A stretch of 15,805 bases of DNA from the NCBI GenBank assembly GCA_964614415.1, contig CAZTLE010000091.1:1-15805 (forward strand). The letters are read 5' to 3'. This DNA is from CAZTLE01 sp964614415. Lineage in GTDB: Bacteria > Bacteroidota > Bacteroidia > Flavobacteriales > Flavobacteriaceae. A program made the position numbers and the translations under genes. This document shows, one piece after another, positions 13,487-15,805 of this stretch; the stretch's first letter is position 1; the number at the start of each line of letters is the position of its first letter. The notes beneath the pieces were generated by a model. The model was not told where the DNA came from. It saw nothing but the letters and a program-made list of their open reading frames with translations, and did not search any database.

Positions 13487-14355
13487 AACATATCCGATCC
13501 CGCCTCGTGTTCGATTCCCGACAACGAAGCGGGATCGTTGTTTTGGTGCTGCTTATTTGTGCAGGACTGGCCGCGTATCATTTCCTCGATTTTTCCGAAG
13601 AAGATCTTCTGGACATCTCTTCTCCTGAAATAGTATCACTCCGGCAAGCCGTAGATTCATTGCGTGCTCTGGAAACTGAAAAAAAGAAACCGAAACGATA
13701 TCCCTTTAATCCGAATTATCTGACCGATTTCAAGGCATATACCCTTGGAATGACACCTGTTGAATTTGACCGACTAACCCATTACAGGAACAAGGGGAAG
13801 TGGATCAATTCGGCATCCGACTTCCAAAAGGTGACAGGAGTTTCAGACAGTCTTTTGGACAGTATTCAACCTTATTTCAAATTCCCTGAATGGGTTACTC
13901 AAAAACGATCATATACCAGGAAAATGACAGAAGTATCTCCAAGAAAACCGCTGAAGAAGAAAGATCTTAATACAGCTACTGCCGAAGAACTTCGGGTAGT
14001 ATACGGCATAGGCGCCGCTTTGGGAGAACGCATTGTCAAATACCGAAATCGCCTGGGGGGATTCACACACGAGAGTCAGTTGTACGATGTATACGGACTC
14101 TCCGAAGAAGTGGTGGCACGAACTTTAGAATATTTTGAAGTTTCCAATCCGACGCCAATTGCCAAGATGAACATAAACCGGGCAAGCGCGTCGGATATTG
14201 CCACCATCCCGGGTGTATCCTTTGAACTGGCACAAAAAATCTGGAATCGACGGAGGGATCTTCAACGTGTCGATTCACTTGCCCAACTTGGTAAAATTGA
14301 AGGGCTTTCAGAAAGAAAATTACAGCTAATTGCGTTATATTTGTCAACCGATTAA
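13483..14355 (+). CDS. Membrane-anchored ComEA-like protein with three helix-hairpin-helix modules
   Basis: This 290-aa protein has a basic N-terminus and one transmembrane helix (about 17-36), followed by three related helix-hairpin-helix regions. They lie at about 74-133 (FNPNYLTDFKAYTLGM onward), 160-220 (DLNTATAEELRVVYGIGAALGERI) and 229-288 (MNINRASASDIATIPGVSFELAQKI). Such modules bind DNA without sequence preference; in ComEA a membrane-anchored pair receives incoming DNA during natural transformation. This protein is larger than ComEA and no other competence genes are in the window, so a competence role is only a possibility. It lies 39 nt after the symporter gene and its 3' end holds the likely promoter of the next gene. 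Confidence 0.87.
   Translation: MEHIRSRLVFDSRQRSGIVVLVLLICAGLAAYHFLDFSEEDLLDISSPEIVSLRQAVDSLRALETEKKKPKRYPFNPNYLTDFKAYTLGMTPVEFDRLTHYRNKGKWINSASDFQKVTGVSDSLLDSIQPYFKFPEWVTQKRSYTRKMTEVSPRKPLKKKDLNTATAEELRVVYGIGAALGERIVKYRNRLGGFTHESQLYDVYGLSEEVVARTLEYFEVSNPTPIAKMNINRASASDIATIPGVSFELAQKIWNRRRDLQRVDSLAQLGKIEGLSERKLQLIALYLSTD
14336..14343 (+). promoter_or_regulatory. -7 promoter element of the acyl-CoA dehydrogenase gene
   Basis: TATATTTG is a perfect TAnnTTTG element lying in the last codons of the helix-hairpin-helix gene. It would give a leader of about 85 nt before the ATG at 14435. No -33 TTG is seen at the expected spacing. Confidence 0.45.
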
Positions 14356-14387
14356 AACGGCCTTTTGTAAGGTGGTGAAACGGCCTT
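14355..14387 (+). repeat. Direct repeat in the leader of the acyl-CoA dehydrogenase gene
   Basis: The 10-mer aaacggcctt occurs at 14355-14364 and 14378-14387, start to start 23 nt, about two helical turns apart. It lies between the -7 element at 14336 and the ATG at 14435. It could be a pair of regulator half-sites or chance. Confidence 0.35.
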
Positions 14388-14434
14388 CGTCTTTCCATCA
14401 AGAACCGTTCAATTAGTTAAGCGCAATAGTTAAA

Positions 14435-15598
14435 ATGAGTCAATACTTTACCGAAGAACACGATTTTTTTAGAAAGAGCTTTCAGGACTTCCTTCAGAAG
14501 GAGGTAGTACCTCATATCGATAAGTGGGAGGAGACCGGTGAGATAGAACGTTTCATTTGGGAGAAGTTTGGCGAAATGGGATATTTCGGTCTTGCATATC
14601 CGGAAGCCTATGGCGGACTTGATCTGGATTACTTCTATACCGTAATTTTTCTGGAAGAACTGCAGAAGATCAATTCGGGCGGGTTTGCCGCTGCCATGTG
14701 GGCACATACCTACCTTGCTATGACCCATGTGAATGCCGAGGGAAGCCATGAGATCAAGGAGAAGTACCTGGCCCCAAGCATTACCGGTGAGAAGATTGGT
14801 TGTCTTTGTATTACGGAACCTTTTGGAGGTTCGGATGTATCCGGAATGCGGTCAACGGCGGTTAGAGATGGGGACGAGTATATAATTAACGGTTCCAAGA
14901 CATTCATTACGAACGGGGTCTACAGCGACTACCTTGTAGTGGCGGCTAAGACGGCACCTGAGTTGGGGAATAAGGGAATCAGCATGTTCATCATCGACCG
15001 GGATACCCCGGGTGTTTCGGCTACCAAATTGGATAAACTGGGATGGCGCGCCAGTGATACGGGAGAAATAGCGTTTGACAATGTTCGGATTCCGGCTTCG
15101 AATCTTATGGGTGAGGAGAACAAAGGATTTGCCTATCTCATGCAGCATCTGGCTTCAGAACGTCTCGTTATGGGGATCAACGCCCATGCACGAAGCGAAT
15201 ATGCCCTCGAATACACCCTGGCCTACATGAAAGACCGGGTGGCCTTCGGAAAATCTATCTCTCAATATCAGGCCTTGCGGCACAGATTTGCAGAATTAAG
15301 CAGTGAGGTGGAAATGTGCAAAACATTCAACTATGTAGTGGCCGAACGCTTCGGCAATAAGGAATACGTGGTGAAAGAAGCCTCGATGTCCAAACTGATA
15401 TCAACCCGCGTCGCCGATCAGGTCGCCTACGAATGCCTTCAGTTCCTGGGTGGTTACGGCTATATGGAAGAATACCCCCTGGCACGCCTTTTGCGTGATA
15501 GCAGACTAGGACCTATTGGTGGTGGGACTTCCGAGATACTCCGCGAGATCATTGCTAAGATGATCATCGATGGGAAATCGTATAAGCCCGCTACCTAG
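14435..15598 (+). CDS. Acyl-CoA dehydrogenase, long-chain/isovaleryl-type active-site layout
   Basis: This 387-aa FAD-dependent enzyme oxidises acyl-CoA to the trans-2-enoyl-CoA in fatty acid or branched-chain breakdown and is full length for the family. It shows the three domains: an N-terminal helical bundle (1-122), a beta domain with CLCITEPFGGSD (123-134) and WRASDTGEIAFDNV (204-217), and a C-terminal bundle with RVAFGKSISQYQALRHRFAE (268-287), LGGYGYMEEYPLARLLRDSR (338-357) and GGGTSEI (362-368). Most short- and medium-chain enzymes carry the catalytic Glu as EGT in that last motif; here Gly363 occupies the place, as in long-chain and isovaleryl-type enzymes that supply the Glu from a helix before AFGK. 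Glu255 or Glu259 are the visible candidates. Chain-length preference cannot be fixed from sequence. Confidence 0.93.
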   Translation: MSQYFTEEHDFFRKSFQDFLQKEVVPHIDKWEETGEIERFIWEKFGEMGYFGLAYPEAYGGLDLDYFYTVIFLEELQKINSGGFAAAMWAHTYLAMTHVNAEGSHEIKEKYLAPSITGEKIGCLCITEPFGGSDVSGMRSTAVRDGDEYIINGSKTFITNGVYSDYLVVAAKTAPELGNKGISMFIIDRDTPGVSATKLDKLGWRASDTGEIAFDNVRIPASNLMGEENKGFAYLMQHLASERLVMGINAHARSEYALEYTLAYMKDRVAFGKSISQYQALRHRFAELSSEVEMCKTFNYVVAERFGNKEYVVKEASMSKLISTRVADQVAYECLQFLGGYGYMEEYPLARLLRDSRLGPIGGGTSEILREIIAKMIIDGKSYKPAT

Positions 15599-15666
15599 AA
15601 TATGACAGAATATTACGACTATATTCTCGTTAAGTCCTATATTGTAGGAGCTTAAATCCCATTTTC

Positions 15667-15805
15667 ATGAACCTAAAACTACGTCAGAAGAGATTCGGTC
15701 ATTTGAAAGTTCTTTTCGCTGTCTGCCTTTGTTTCGCCAGCTTCAATGCTGTGGCTCAACTGGACTCTCAGCTCAAGAACACGGCTTCAGACTCTCTCCC
15801 CTTTA
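15667..15805 (+). CDS. N-terminal part of a secreted protein, cut by the window end
   Basis: An open frame from the ATG at 15667 runs off the window after 46 codons. It begins with a basic segment (MNLKLRQKRFGHLK) and a hydrophobic core (15-29) ending NAVAQ, a clear signal peptide with likely cleavage after AVA at 30. The remaining mature residues (LDSQLKNTASDSLPF) do not identify a family. It lies 68 nt after the acyl-CoA dehydrogenase gene; no good promoter element is visible between them. Confidence 0.65.
   Translation, partial: MNLKLRQKRFGHLKVLFAVCLCFASFNAVAQLDSQLKNTASDSLPF

Noticed and set aside
15602..15655. 17-residue open frame between the acyl-CoA dehydrogenase and the last gene
   Set aside because: It is too short to judge, rich in Tyr and Ile as expected from AT-rich spacer, and has no supporting signal; a weak AT-only hairpin (15608-15626) in the same place is equally unconvincing.

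Overview
The window reads as a chromosomal segment of a Gram-negative member of the Bacteroidota, most likely a Flavobacteriaceae species. The support is the mix of families (DUF2851, a divergent NamZ and LolE-type permease pair, a GIGTTTP-type secreted protein), the near absence of Shine-Dalgarno sequences, and several copies of the Bacteroidota -7 promoter element TAnnTTTG ahead of genes. I see no phage, transposon, CRISPR array, rRNA or tRNA. The genes look like ordinary housekeeping and envelope functions, with some secreted proteins of unknown role.

Left part (1-4442). An intergenic hairpin of AT-rich repeats precedes a YkgJ-type cysteine-cluster protein (167-661). A small secreted protein follows (819-1520). 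On the minus strand, an apparent two-gene unit encodes a NamZ-like exo-muramidase lipoprotein (DUF1343, 4442-3150) followed by a five-helix membrane protein with a periplasmic sulfatase/LtaS-like domain (3068-1569). Both products should act in the periplasm or cell envelope.

Middle part (4452-9109). A LolC/LolE/FtsX-type permease is transcribed divergently from namZ, with the two start codons only 9 nt apart, so its promoter element lies inside namZ. About 400 bp without a recognisable gene follows, then a secreted protein with seven FG-GAP-like repeats, predicted to be a seven-bladed beta-propeller with a Cys-rich tail. A strong hairpin separates it from a PLP-dependent cysteine synthase/cystathionine beta-synthase-type enzyme, which has its own promoter element, a structured 5' leader and a likely terminator.

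Right part (9200-15805). All genes are on the plus strand: DUF2851 protein, PspC-domain membrane protein, MthK-like two-helix potassium channel with an RCK domain (overlapping the PspC gene by 4 nt), sodium:alanine/glycine symporter (AGCS) with an N-terminal signal-peptide-like segment, a membrane-anchored triple helix-hairpin-helix (ComEA-like) protein, an acyl-CoA dehydrogenase of the type lacking the usual C-terminal catalytic Glu, and the first 46 codons of another secreted protein cut by the window edge.

I found no convincing new multi-gene system. The items most worth a second look are the NamZ plus LtaS-like pair, the overlapping divergent control region at 4418-4452, the seven-repeat secreted propeller without a recognisable sorting tail, the structured leaders at 8085-8116 and 13461-13486, and the terminator directly abutting the DUF2851 start.
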